From Deltaproteobacteria bacterium (GTDB taxonomy: Bacteria > Desulfobacterota > Desulfarculia > Adiutricales > Adiutricaceae): a stretch of 46,906 nucleotides of DNA. The notes beneath the pieces are model-generated. The model saw only the letters and a program-made list of their open reading frames with translations. It was not told the origin of the DNA and did no database searches. Made by a program: the position numbers and the translations under genes. The number at the start of each line of letters is the position of its first letter. Positions within the stretch are counted from its first letter, which is position 1. The DNA lies in assembly GCA_031273455.1 (NCBI GenBank), contig JAISRZ010000065.1:1-46906 (forward strand), in the 5' to 3' direction. Positions 28,941 to 39,407 of this stretch are shown one piece after another.

Positions 28941-31152
28941 TTTCCAAGGTCAACCAAACATGGTGAAAATAGACTAATTGAATCAAAAAAACTAATTCAA
29001 CCCGTTTGAAACAGATTTTTCTGGAACAAAAAGGGTTATAACTGGTTTGGACCGGCTTGTCGGCTAATTGAGTTAATAATAGCGCCAAAGCCGAGGACAA
29101 TCAAGGTTAAACCGCCGTTAACCGGAAATATGGTGGATTTTCGCCCCGCTGACAGGGGATAAAGGGCCAAGGCGACCCAGGTGGTCTTTTTTGGTTGGTT
29201 AAAGGTTCGGGTTTTTGGTCCGCGGCGGGCTTTTAGGGCCTTGACTAAAGGCCGGATTAAACCTATGGTTAAGCTTGGTTAAGGGGTTTACGGCCTAACC
29301 TTATGGAGAGTTCCCCCTAATGGCCAACCTAAAATGGCCCGAGGCCCTCCCAATGGCCCGCCGAGGCCCTTCTGGGGGCCTTAAGAGCCGGGAAATGAAG
29401 CTTAGCCAATAGAAGGGCCTTTTGGGAGACTCTAGGCGATGGGCTAGGGGCCGAAATTTTTGGTTTTTTGGGGGGGCTAAGCCTATCAAAAAGGCCAATT
29501 GTCGTTATGCGAACATTAGAAAAATTATTATAAACCATAGGCGCTAAGGGTGATAAGAATATGAAAACAGAATTATGATAAATCATTAATAACATAAAGA
29601 ATGTAAAAAATCTATAAAAACAGCTTAAATGAGATTTTATTAGCGATCGCCCTAAAGGGCTCCCTTTGCCCAAAGTTGAGATAGCAATTTGGGGTTAATT
29701 TGAGTGGAATTGTGTTATTTAGGAAGTCAAATGTTAATTGTGGTCTTAGGGCGCCAAAAGAGGCTCGATTTGGCTCTATAAATCTCCAGGGGTCAAAATT
29801 CAAATAGAAACTATTGAATATTTGCTAATTGAAAAATCGCCTACCCCAGGCGTTTTTTTTTGGCCTTCGCAACGATTTTACCCCCCAAAAAGGGCTATGT
29901 TATTAAAATTATTAGAGAAATTTTTTTCAGGAAAACTGTTGATCTTTTTAGGAGTCCGTGTATAATCTTGATCATTCAAATTTTGTTGTTCGGTAGTGGA
30001 GTCGGGATCCAAGTAGAGGATCAATTGTTTTTAGGCTCCAATTTCTAACGGACGCTAGGGAGTCACCGCTGTAAACCGCGGCGACAGGTCTTTGATGGTA
30101 TGACGCCAACGCCTTTTGTTTTATTCGCCTTTTTCGGTCTTTTAGCCTTTACCCGCCGATTCGCCTTGTCTTGGCCCCAACTTTCTGGGCCGCGATTCCT
30201 GTCGATCTGTCAATATAAGCAAGCTGAAAAATCCCCGGTCGAACCAAACGCGTTTGGTGTTGATAACCAAATGAGACTTATAATCTGGATCCAGGTCCAG
30301 CGAATATATAGGTAAAACGTCGTTAAAAACGTTTATTTGGTCAATTGGGATTTTTTTTAGGGTTAACCAGCCCTAATGGAGGCTTTCTGGTTGGAACGCG
30401 ATACCGCCGGTCTAGTCGTTCCCCCTGGAACCTTACCGCGCCGCCAAATTGGTTTTGGCCCGCCGATAAGGCCGGAAAACTAGATTAATTACCGTTCTTA
30501 ATTCTGTAATTAAGAATATTTACCTTTAACATCATGGTTAATAGGGTGGAATTTACTCTCGCGCCTACGACCTTTAGGGATCTCGCTATACCTAAGTTAA
30601 AGCCCCATCGGCTACGAGATTAGGGCGCGTATAACCCAGAAAATAGTTTGACCCACGGCTTTTAACCCATGATCGCTCATTTAGCGGGTTTGAAATGAAG
30701 GATTTTCACTTTCCATAACAATATGACTTTGGCTCTTTAATAATAATTAAAGTTCGCGCAAGGTCATTACTTCTGTTTTACAATTAGTCGCTTTGGCGAA
30801 AGCAATTCGCTAAATATTTTTAATGTTGGATTTTGTGAATCTAGCGTTGTTAAGGTAGTTAGCGTACCTTTCGCCAAAGCTTTAAAAATTAACTGTCGGA
30901 GTCGCTCCGGATGGATATATAGCCTTAGAAATCGCGCTCGATAAGTGGCTTTTAATTTATTAACTTTTCGTTATATGGCCATTTAAATCGCTTAACGCTG
31001 TTGTCGCTTAACTTATCTTAAGACCTAATTTCACGGAAAAAACGCTAATGAGGCGTTTAGCGGTGACAGCGAAAGCGCGGCGCGAGACGATCATTCATAT
31101 ATAGTCGGTGGTGGTTTAATTGGCTCCACCTTTTGTTTTCAAGGAGATTGTT
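28941..31152. other. 2.2-kb spacer without a convincing gene
   Basis: Between modC (minus) and the autotransporter (plus). Several short frames exist, but none has both a ribosome binding site and recognisable protein character. The composition alternates between GC-rich blocks (29100-29480) and AT-rich blocks (29500-30000, 30700-31080). No modA/modB remnants were recognised. Confidence 0.4.
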
Positions 31153-33729
31153 TTGTCTCTTACAACATTTGTCGCGAAAGTGAGCTCGTTTCTCATTCTT
31201 TCGCTGTATATAATCGTTTTGTTTTTATCTTTTATTCTGTTCGTGAGCGTGACATCGGAAATGGCCTTGGCCGGTGAGGAGATCATCTGGGACGATCCGT
31301 CTTTGATTCCCTCTTTGTTGGATCCAAATGGCGATCCAGCCATCCATCCCTTGACTTCTTACGAGGGCAACAGAGTTTTCGTGACAGTTGATGTCAATGC
31401 CTATGTCGCTGGCGCGTTCATTCACTCCAAAGGCTCATATTTAAACGCTCAATTACTTAATAACACCGTCTCGATTATTGGGGCTACAACCAATCTTCGA
31501 GTGGATGGAGCTCACGCCTTAGTCGGCAAAGCGCCGGGGGACCTTTTAGTCCAAAATAACACCCTTATTTTAAGGGACACTAAAACTGGAAAGATCGGGG
31601 GTGGCCGAGCCCAGGTCATGGTAGGACCATCGGCCTACACCGGCGACTACTCGGTTAGGGCCTTAAACAACGCCATTTACGCCGTCAACGCCTTTGTCAC
31701 TGGCGACGTCGATGGGGGGTTCGCTTCTTCAGATTTTTATCCTGGCACAGTTGAGGCCTCCGACAACTCGGTCTATTTTGAGGGTGGCCAGGCTGAAAAT
31801 ATTTACGCTGGCTATAGCTATAGCTTCGGCGACTTCGACTACTCCAAGGCTGAGTCTTTAAGAAACACTCTTCACTTAAAAAACACTTACATCGAAAAAG
31901 ACGCCATCGCTGGCCTTGTCTCCGGCAGGACCCACATTAGGGGAAATGACAACGTCCTAACTTTGGAAGGCGAGGTCTATATCGGACTGAACGCTTACGG
32001 GTCTTATTCCAATACATATCGTAACAACAGTCAAGGCGCCTATCTATTTGAAGGCAACGTTTTTAACGCGCTTCGCCCCACTGGCCAAGGATCCTATGTG
32101 GGGGCTAACCTCGGTTATTTCGAGGTGTACAACTTCTACTTTTCTTCCCGGGATCCCTCCGGGACAACCGCGGTCACGGTGGACGGCGAGATTTATTTAA
32201 ACGACCAACAGACCAAAGGCAGTCGCGTCGGCGCCTTAGGCTTGTTTGACGACGGCCCACCCGTTGAGGAGGCTATGGAGTACGTTCTTCTTAGCTCCAC
32301 CAACAATCCCATTAATTACGATAATTTTGACGCTCCTACGGACTCCACTGAGGAGATGGGGGCGTTTTTGGCCTACGATGTTAGTTACGTCATGGAACCT
32401 AACCGGTTATTGGCGAAAGTCTCCAATTTCCGGGCCACCGACGCTACCGTGATAATCCCCGAGGGTCCAGGGGCTGGTTTGGATCTTATTACTGAAGGGA
32501 GCGATTTACCCACTGACAGTGGCGGCGATCCCTTTGACGTCTATGGCCCGGACGATGGGGACGATCCCTTTGACGACTATGGCCCGGACGATGGTTACGA
32601 TGGTGATTACGATGACGGTTACGACTCCGGCGAAGATTATGGCCCCGATGACGGTTACGACAGTCGAGGCGATTCTAGCTCTGGCGGCGGTTACGGCTCG
32701 GAAGACGGTCAAGACCCGCTAGATCGCGGCGGACGCGAAAATGAGAGAAACCCCTTGGATGGCGACAACCAAGACGATGGCTTAGGCCAGGACAAAAACT
32801 ATCCCGATCGGGCTAAAGAGGCTAGCGATAAAAGCCAAGCCGATAAGGCTCGGGATGATAGGAATAGACGGCTTAAAGAGGCTAACGCGCGCCGGGTCAA
32901 CCCCTGCCCGCGAGCCTTCGCTAAAGCCAAAGGCTCGAGAATTAAACGCGATGATGGTCGCGAGCTGGATATTAACGCTTATAATCTTTTGGTCGGCGTC
33001 GGCTGCGGTCAATATTTTAAGCCAGGATTGTTTACTTTAGGTCTCGCCTTTGAGGGCGGCAAAGGCGATTATGAGACCAGACGTCGTTTAGTCACGGGCT
33101 TGGTTCGGGGCTATGGCGATCTGGACTACGCCGGGGCCGCTTTAATTGGCCGTTTTGATTTTCGGCCTAGCCGGCTTGGCCGCTTTTACCTGGAGTCTAG
33201 CGTTCGCTTAGGAAAGTTGAACTCTGATTTTCATTCCTCTGACTTTCCGGGCTCCGACGGTCGGAAAATCAGTTATAACGCCAGTAACAACTACATCGGC
33301 CTCCAGTTAGGGGTTGGTGACTACATTAATCTTACTCGACGCGCCTACCTGAACGCCTATGGCCAGTACCACTGGGTCAAGGTTAAGGGTGGGGACATTA
33401 AACTTAACACTGGTCACGAGGTTGAGGTCGAAGACATCAACTCTCATCGTCTAAAAGGCGGCTTTCAGCTCCATCGGGCTTTGAGCCGTCGTTGGCGGAC
33501 CTTTATCGGAGCCGCTTATGACTACGAGTTAAGCGGGAAGACCAAGGCGAAGATTTATGACCGAGAGCTTCCCACCACCTCGAAAAAAGGCGGCACCGGG
33601 GCCTTTGAGCTGGGCCTAGCCTTTAGCTCCAAGGCGCCTAAACCTTTAACTTTTTCCCTATCTCTCCAGGCCAACGCTGGTAAACGCCAAGGTTTTGGCG
33701 GCATGGCCCAGGTAGGCCTAGTGTTTTAG
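31153..33729 (+). CDS. type V autotransporter with Asp/Gly-rich linker
   Basis: An 858-residue protein. The start is the TTG at 31153, with AAGGAG 6 bases upstream (31141-31146). The N-terminus is a long signal segment (VSSFLILSLYIIVLFLSFIL, then AMALA-like cleavage). Residues 45-440 form a passenger with repeated N-N-(T/S)-(V/L) and LRNT patterns, typical of a beta-solenoid. Residues about 455-545 are an Asp/Gly/Tyr low-complexity linker with repeated YGPDDGYD units, followed by a charged helix. The last 250 residues are an autotransporter beta-barrel ending GGMAQVGLVF with terminal Phe. It is probably a surface protein or adhesin. The function of the passenger is unknown. Confidence 0.85.
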   Translation: MSLTTFVAKVSSFLILSLYIIVLFLSFILFVSVTSEMALAGEEIIWDDPSLIPSLLDPNGDPAIHPLTSYEGNRVFVTVDVNAYVAGAFIHSKGSYLNAQLLNNTVSIIGATTNLRVDGAHALVGKAPGDLLVQNNTLILRDTKTGKIGGGRAQVMVGPSAYTGDYSVRALNNAIYAVNAFVTGDVDGGFASSDFYPGTVEASDNSVYFEGGQAENIYAGYSYSFGDFDYSKAESLRNTLHLKNTYIEKDAIAGLVSGRTHIRGNDNVLTLEGEVYIGLNAYGSYSNTYRNNSQGAYLFEGNVFNALRPTGQGSYVGANLGYFEVYNFYFSSRDPSGTTAVTVDGEIYLNDQQTKGSRVGALGLFDDGPPVEEAMEYVLLSSTNNPINYDNFDAPTDSTEEMGAFLAYDVSYVMEPNRLLAKVSNFRATDATVIIPEGPGAGLDLITEGSDLPTDSGGDPFDVYGPDDGDDPFDDYGPDDGYDGDYDDGYDSGEDYGPDDGYDSRGDSSSGGGYGSEDGQDPLDRGGRENERNPLDGDNQDDGLGQDKNYPDRAKEASDKSQADKARDDRNRRLKEANARRVNPCPRAFAKAKGSRIKRDDGRELDINAYNLLVGVGCGQYFKPGLFTLGLAFEGGKGDYETRRRLVTGLVRGYGDLDYAGAALIGRFDFRPSRLGRFYLESSVRLGKLNSDFHSSDFPGSDGRKISYNASNNYIGLQLGVGDYINLTRRAYLNAYGQYHWVKVKGGDIKLNTGHEVEVEDINSHRLKGGFQLHRALSRRWRTFIGAAYDYELSGKTKAKIYDRELPTTSKKGGTGAFELGLAFSSKAPKPLTFSLSLQANAGKRQGFGGMAQVGLVF

Positions 33730-33803
33730 CGTGGCTGGTTTGTTTTCTCCCTTCTGACTAAAAGAGGGTCTTAGAAAACCATTTTTAACTCATCGTTTCA
33801 ACT

Positions 33804-33838
33804 GGCCCATAAGAGGGGGTAACCCCCTTCTTTGGGCC
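33804..33838 (+). terminator. hairpin after the autotransporter gene
   Basis: GGCCCA and TGGGCC enclose a second stem GGGGG/CCCCC with a TAA loop, 75 bases after the stop. It is followed by A-rich, not T-rich, DNA, so it is a weak candidate terminator or 3' stabiliser. Confidence 0.45.
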
Positions 33839-34087
33839 AAAACAAAAAAAGCCTTGGCTATATTATTAGTGTTATTATTTTGACGTTTAAAATTGTTTTT
33901 TATATATAAATAAAAGGCACTAAATATTTATATATAGATTATTATGATTTGATTGCAGTAAGCTTTTATATATAATACTGTAGATAAAAGTTTATTAATT
34001 TAATTTTTTAGTTAAATAGTGTACTATAACATTAGTTAATTACTGTTATTTTTATTAACATATCTTCTAGGTATTAGGCATAAGTTT

Positions 34088-34831
34088 ATGGTTGATAAGT
34101 CTACAACAATTGATACCGATGCGACTAGAGAATACAAAAATTCTTTTTTTCGGCAGATTTTTTCAGTTACCAAAGCTTTTATAGAGCTATTAAGCGCTAT
34201 TTTAGGAATAACTATTCCCAAAGAGTTAGTCAAGTCATTTAAGGATTTATCGCCTGATTCTGGGCATTTTACCAATCCCCGTAACGATGTTGGATTTTTC
34301 ATCGAAAAATATAATATACTGGCCTTAACAGAACATCAATCAACTTTAAACCCTAATATGCCCTTTCGTATGTTGAGGTATTATTGTAAGATAATCGATG
34401 CCATATATGATAATAAACAACTTCTTAGTACGAAACAAGTAAAAATATATAAACCAGTATTTATTGTTTTGTATAATGGCACAAGACCATGTCCAGCGGT
34501 TCATAAGCAATTTATTTCAGATTCTTTTTTACCATCTGACGATTTATTTAATAAAAATTGTCATTTAGACTCTACAGTTGATTTATATAATATTAATTTA
34601 GAGTTTAATAATGAAATAATGGATAAATCGCCTACTTTACGTGGTTACGCGATGCTTGTAGAGCAAATTAGAACAAATTTGCTTAATAAGTGCGAAATGG
34701 ATGAGGCGCATAAAAAGGCTACCGATTTTTGTCGTGAAAATGGTATACTGACAGAGTATCTTGGCCCTAGATTTAAGGAGGGGTTTAATTTGTTATTTGA
34801 GGAACTGACCAATGTGGATTATATCCAATAA
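34088..34831 (+). CDS. Rpn/PD-(D/E)XK-type nuclease, transposase-associated family
   Basis: A 247-residue protein of the Rpn recombination-promoting nuclease/DUF4351-like superfamily. The diagnostic block is ALTEHQSTLNPNMPFRMLRYYCKI, where EHQS carries the nuclease Glu-x-Gln. Before it lies a degenerate NDVGFFIEKYNI (the Asp strand). FIVLYNGTRPCP follows, as in the family. The C-terminal part (residues 190-240) is helical. The gene is much more AT-rich than the nif genes, which suggests separate acquisition. No serine or tyrosine recombinase is next to it. Confidence 0.75.
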   Translation: MVDKSTTIDTDATREYKNSFFRQIFSVTKAFIELLSAILGITIPKELVKSFKDLSPDSGHFTNPRNDVGFFIEKYNILALTEHQSTLNPNMPFRMLRYYCKIIDAIYDNKQLLSTKQVKIYKPVFIVLYNGTRPCPAVHKQFISDSFLPSDDLFNKNCHLDSTVDLYNINLEFNNEIMDKSPTLRGYAMLVEQIRTNLLNKCEMDEAHKKATDFCRENGILTEYLGPRFKEGFNLLFEELTNVDYIQ

Positions 34832-36240
34832 TCCGTATTAAACCCTTAACCCCTTGTATTTACTAGGTTTCCTTATTGAGAACGGATTTTCATACCCAAA
34901 AGTATGCCCTATTTTGTTTGTCTGTAAACTGTAGTCTAAAGGTCAATCGTTGGCGACTAATTATAGCTAAAAACGCTCAATATCGCTAGGGGTATGGTCT
35001 TGACTCTCATAGCCGCCTTAAGCTTAATTGGTCGATTATGCGCCTTATCGGGCCAAAAGTCTAGTCTGTGAATTGGGATTCTCACTTTTCGGGCCTAATA
35101 GTAACGGATTCTATATCAGGTGGTCGAAAGGTCTGAACCCTCTATTATCAATAAGTTATTTTAAAAAAAGAGGGTAAAAAAAAGTCGGTGCTAAGCTGGT
35201 GCTAAGGTTTTTTTTTCGGGTAAAAACTACTCAGTGTTTCGCCGTGGGGGCAAGGTTCATAGGTCAGGACGCCCGGTGGTGATAAACGAGTTGGCGTTCT
35301 GTATAGGGATTCTAACTCAATAGTAACCTATTGATTTTCCTTGGTTTTTCCCGGTCTTTAATAGAGTCATGTATCCTTTCATGTATCCTTTTTGGGTTCC
35401 TATAACTAAATAACGCTATATGATTTTGGAGTGTTATTAACATTAATTGGTTATAAAAGTTAGTTTGGGCGCTTGGTCATTCTCAATAAGGTATAGCTGG
35501 TCTAGCCCAATATCAAGACTCATGGGGCCGGTTAAAAACTATTCAGTGGCTCATCGGGCGAATTCGCCGATCTCAAGCGCGGCGGGGTCGAGCCTGAACG
35601 GGGCCTTATTTTAGTTTAAGGGCTTATCTTAAAATAAGGATATCCGTTATTTTAGTTAGTGGCTCGAACTCGTGAACCCTAGGCCGTGGGGTCGGGGCTG
35701 TAATTGACGCGACTCGCTAGGTTGGCCTCAAAAGGGTCGTGAATCCGCCCATAGCGGCTTTAACGTGGCCTTGGCCCGTCAACAGGTCGTGGCTCTGGCC
35801 TTTCCTCTCAAGCGGACGTTTTCGACTGGTGGGGTAAGCGCCCGGTCCGGCTTGGCGACTGGTTAGGCGACTGGCTTGAGAGTTTCCACCCGTTCCGTTC
35901 GCTAAAAACGCGAGTTTTAACCGCCTTCCCTTATTGCTGGCCTTGGTAAATCAAGGGCTTCCTCTATAGGCTCTCAAAAATGGCCCATAGCGGGGCGATC
36001 TCGCCTTGGTCCATAGGTAACTATGGGTTGGCTCGAAAAATAACAGTCGGTCTAAGCGGTTGGCCTCCAATTTAACTGCGGTTGGCTCCCAATAAAACTT
36101 GGGTCCTTTCCGGGGGGGTCAAGGACCGTGGGCGCATACGAGTTCGGTCCTCCAGATATTATGGACTTAAATAAACGGTCTTTATTCCGTATTTATATCT
36201 AATTATATGTATTTTATAACTACCTAGGCTCTTTTCCGGT
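34832..36240. other. gene-poor spacer, left part
   Basis: No convincing gene. The phrase TAAAAACTAYTCAGTG occurs twice (about 35222 and 35532) and GGTGCTAAG twice in tandem near 35190. Otherwise it is low-information sequence leading to the hairpin clusters. Confidence 0.4.
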
Positions 36241-36259
36241 CTTTATAGTCTGACTTGGC

Positions 36260-36710
36260 GACTTCATTATTAGTGAAGTCACGGATCGGCCTTGGCCCGG
36301 GTCAAGTGACTAGGCTCCCAAGCGGTGATGAGCGCGTCCGGTCCGCCTGGGCTGGGTCGGGTTGGCCCGGTCGAAAGGGTGTCCATATTGTGGACGTCCT
36401 TAGTCGGTCGAAAGGGTGTCCGGTAATACCGACTCCCTTAGCTGGCCGGATTGGGCCCGGTGGTGTCGGTAATGCCGACTCCATTAGCCAGTCGAAAGGG
36501 GGTCGATACTATCTAGATCCTTGGTGCCTTGTCGCGTGGGCCTGAAGCTTGGCCGCCTGATGAGCGCGTCCGACTTGGGGCACCATGGCCCGGGGGATCA
36601 AAGGGACTCATTAATACTGAACCCCTTTAGCCGGGATCGGGGGTCGGTAATAGCGACTCCTGTTTTGATCTCCATGGGCTAGGACGGTCAAAAGGCGTCC
36701 CTGGGCCGTG
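36260..36710. repeat. cluster of short hairpins with shared GTCGAAAGGG flank
   Basis: Successive imperfect palindromes. 36260-36280 has arms GACTTCA/TGAAGTC. 36375-36401 has outer AAGG/CCTT and inner GTCCA/TGGAC. 36412-36439 has outer AAGGG/CCCTT and inner GTCcGGT/ACCGAC, loop AAT. 36461-36483 has outer TGG/CCA and inner GTCGGT/GCCGAC, loop AAT. 36602-36629 has outer AAAGGG/CCCTTT, and near 36645 there is GTCG/CGAC. GGTCGAAAGGG precedes at least three of them, and (C)CCTTAG often follows. Stems differ but mostly pair. No protein is encoded. Confidence 0.6.
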
Positions 36711-36756
36711 GCCGTGGTGAGGGCCAAAGCCTCTTCCGGGAAGCTCGAAAGGTTCT

Positions 36757-36906
36757 GACTGTCGCTTAAGGCGACGGTCATGAGTCGGTTCCTGACCATG
36801 GCCTAAACTGACTATTTGAGTTTTGTCGGATTTCCGACAAAACCTCAAGGTGGCCGCCCGGCTCTGACCATGGCCCAAAGTTGACCTTCAGGAATTCTTA
36901 AGGTCA
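36757..36906. repeat. three adjacent hairpins, type shared with the array at 37506
   Basis: 36757-36779 has arms GACTGTCGC/GCGACGGTC. 36816-36848 has arms TTGAG+TTTTGTCGGA and TCCGACAAAA+CTCAA, with a 2-base loop and one unpaired C on the 3' side. 36882-36906 has TGACCTT/AAGGTCA with a longer imperfect inner stem. The 3' flank of the second, AAGGTGGCCGCCCGGCTCTG followed by ACCATGG, recurs at 37618, 37750 and 37988. Confidence 0.65.
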
Positions 36907-37505
36907 GACGGGTAAGCGGGGCGAGCCTCGATCCGGATCATGGTCAGGTCCTTTAGACCATTTTTCGGGTCTTGCCTCCTGTTCGCTAGTCGCGGTCCGC
37001 GTGGCTAGCTTAGGGGCTCTTTCGCGCTCGTCTGACTGATCCGAACAGGGCGGCTTCGGGCCAGTCTTCCGGATCAAAATCACTCATCTAAAGTCCCCTA
37101 TTCAATCGGTTTAATCCAGTTAAAAAAGCTCGGTGGCGTGGTTTAATACGCTCGTTATCGGTCTTTAATCCTTTAAAAGAAAGCTTATTGCATTATCTCA
37201 TTGCATAATCGCGGTTCGCTAGGTAACTAGTGGGTTATTTTAAGCTTGGCTAATTAGAGCTAATCAGTCTTTGCTAGTTTATCAAGGCCCTATTTAAGCT
37301 TATATTTTGAGTGTTGAATATTCGCGGCGAATCAGTCGGTAAAGAAGCCCAAAGGTTAGGGTCATTAAGGGGCCTTTAGTGGCCTTATCCGGGCCTTCCG
37401 GATCATCATGACTTGGGTTAGGCGGGTGGGCGTCTGTGGCTAGTGAGTCGGCTCGGGGCCTCAAGTGAAGTGTTCGCGGAGCGCCTAAGTCTATAGCCCA
37501 AAAAT

Positions 37506-38015
37506 TGAACTGCAGGATCTCTGCAGGTCAAAAGGATCAAGCGTAGTGAGGGCTCGAACCCGGGCTCTTGGCCCAATGTTGATTTTTGGGTTTTTAACAA
37601 AAATGTTAAAAACTCCAAAGGTGGCCGCCCGATTCTGGCCATAGATTGACTATTTAATTTTTGCCAATTCTGGCAATAAATCAGGGCGTGGGGCGAGCCA
37701 AAAGAGAATGTTGACTACTTTAGTTTTGTAGAAAATTCTACTAAACCCTGTGGTGGCCGTCCGGCTCTGGTCATGGGTCTAAGTAATTTTGGCGTTTTTC
37801 CGCCAAAACCTCAAGGTATATTCCTTTTAGTTGTTAATCAATATGATTTTATAGGTGATATTGATTACTTTCAAGGTTTCGGGGAAATTTCTCCAAAACC
37901 TCAAGGTGTATTCCTTTTATGCTTAAACAATACGGATTTAAGGAAAATGTTGACTTCTTTAGTTTTTCTAAAAATTTAGAAAAACCTCGTGGTGGTCGTC
38001 TACTCCTGACCATGG
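37506..38015. repeat. tandem array of about 66-87-bp units, each with a different hairpin
   Basis: Hairpins at 37506-37530, 37585-37619, 37657-37681, 37723-37747, 37787-37808, 37874-37901 and 37961-37987. Most have a roughly 10-bp inner stem, a 2-4-base loop, and often one unpaired base on the 3' side followed by a short outer stem. Inner 5' arms are GTTTTTAACA, ATTTTTGCCA, TTTTGTAGAA, TTTTGGCG, TTTCGGGGAA and TTTTTCTAAA, each with its own near-perfect complement. The 5' flank is usually TTGACTAYTTTAG-like, and the 3' flank CCTCAAGGTGGCCGYCCGG-like, running to CATGG. It is not CRISPR: the flanks diverge and the variable part is itself palindromic. Confidence 0.7.
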
Positions 38016-38111
38016 GTTAAGACTGGCCCGGGGCCGGTGTCCCAATGGTCACGAGTCTAATCCTCATGAGTGTACCCAAGATCGATAGGGCGGCTCGCCA
38101 CTAATGACCAG

Positions 38112-38256
38112 AATAGATCAATACCTCCGACCGGGGTGAACCCTCTGGCTGGCTTATGAGGGTGAGTCGGACGGTCGGGCCTCCAGTTCCGTTTCTCTGG
38201 TCGTCTCTTTGCCGCGGGGCCAAAATAGATCAATACCTCCAATCGCGGTGAACCCC
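38112..38256. repeat. direct repeat pair, 32 bp
   Basis: AATAGATCAATACCTCC followed by RAYCGSGGTGAACCCC occurs at 38112-38143 and again at 38225-38256, same orientation, with only a few differences. The 80 bases between them hold no gene. Confidence 0.75.
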
Positions 38257-39407
38257 AAAAGCTCAGTCAAGTTAGCTTTTAGTGGAGGGGGCCCTATCTC
38301 TCAAAGCTAGTTAGGTCATTAGAAGTAATGTTATTCTTTTATTCTATTTTATATTGAATTATATTTTATTATTCACTCTCATATAAAAACATAGGTTCTG
38401 TTTCCTAATTGATTTAAAATACGGCACAAGAGACCCGGTTCTCTAAAAGTTTCTGTTTTATACTTTTTTGTCCGCATTACCAACAATTAAGCTCAACTTG
38501 TCAAAGTAAGTTAGTAGTCTTTAGAAGTCTATTTCAGGTAAAACCCGTGGTATGTTTTGAAACAAAGCTTTTTTACTATTAAATGAGTTTTTATAATCTA
38601 ATTATAGCGTATTATAGTTAGTGATATACTGACGGGGTCTCAACATACGTTATGAAAGGTTAGTTGTTAAATGTTAGATCCTAAACGTTTTCTCAATAGA
38701 TTCGCGCTGGGGGTCTAGGCGTATCGCTGGCCAGTCTTTGGGCTCCGGTCATGAGCGCGATAATATCGGTCTAGGGGCCTTTTGGGGTTAAGCTTAGCCT
38801 CGTCAGGACCTAATCCCATAATGGCCGCCTTGGGCTTTTAAGAGAGCCTCTGGGCCTCGGAACTTGGCTTGGTCGAAAGGTCTATAGTTCCTAGGTCTAT
38901 CCCCACGCGGGCGCGTGCGGGCGGGCGCGGGCGCGGACGTGCGGGGCCAGAACCCAAAGGTGGTTGGCCTCCCTGGCCTGGCCCAAAGGTCAGGTCGTGG
39001 GGTCGGGGGTCGTCAGGTGTCTAAGGTCGGAGGGTAGTTTTTCACGTTGGCGCGAAAAACCCAAAGGTGGGGCAAGTGGTCGGGCCAGTCGAACCTAGGT
39101 AAGCGGGGCCGTGGGGACGTGGCCCAAAAGGTCAGGGTGTCGGGGCCTCGGAACGTGGCTAGTAGATGAGGGGCAAGGTTGCTGATGGGGGGTCCGTTCA
39201 TCGCCTTAAGGTGGGCAAGGCTAGGCCCCTGGGGCTCTCATATTTGAGCGTGGCGGGGTGATCTCGGCTTAAGACTAGGTAGCTAAGGGGGGCAAGTAAA
39301 GGATTCGTTTTAGTTCCTCGCGGGCGGGCGTGGGCGCATACGTGGGCGCGCCTGGGCGGGCGAGCGGGCGCGGGGCACCAGTGGCTAAGTCCGAACCGGC
39401 GCTCTCT
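38257..39407. other. gene-poor spacer, right part
   Basis: An AT-rich block (38320-38690) is followed by a very GC-rich one. The GC-rich part has runs of GCGGGCG-type repeats at 38905-38945 and 39318-39375 that could form G-rich secondary structures. No convincing gene was found on either strand. Confidence 0.4.

Noticed and set aside
30100-30315. 71-codon plus-strand frame in the modC-autotransporter spacer
   Set aside because: No ribosome binding site, no similarity, low-complexity surroundings.
36255-36545. 96-codon plus-strand frame over the hairpin cluster
   Set aside because: It runs through the palindromic repeats, has no ribosome binding site, and its translation reflects the repeat sequence.
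37506-38015. CRISPR array
   Set aside because: The repeats diverge from unit to unit, the variable segments are self-complementary rather than random spacers, and no cas gene is present.
36260-38015. Integron attC cassette array
   Set aside because: There are no cassette ORFs between the hairpins, no RYYYAAC/GTTRRRY core pairs were found, and no integrase gene is visible.
38905-39375. G-quadruplex regulatory element
   Set aside because: The GCGGGCG-type tracts are G-rich but mostly lack four evenly spaced GGG runs; too weak to claim.
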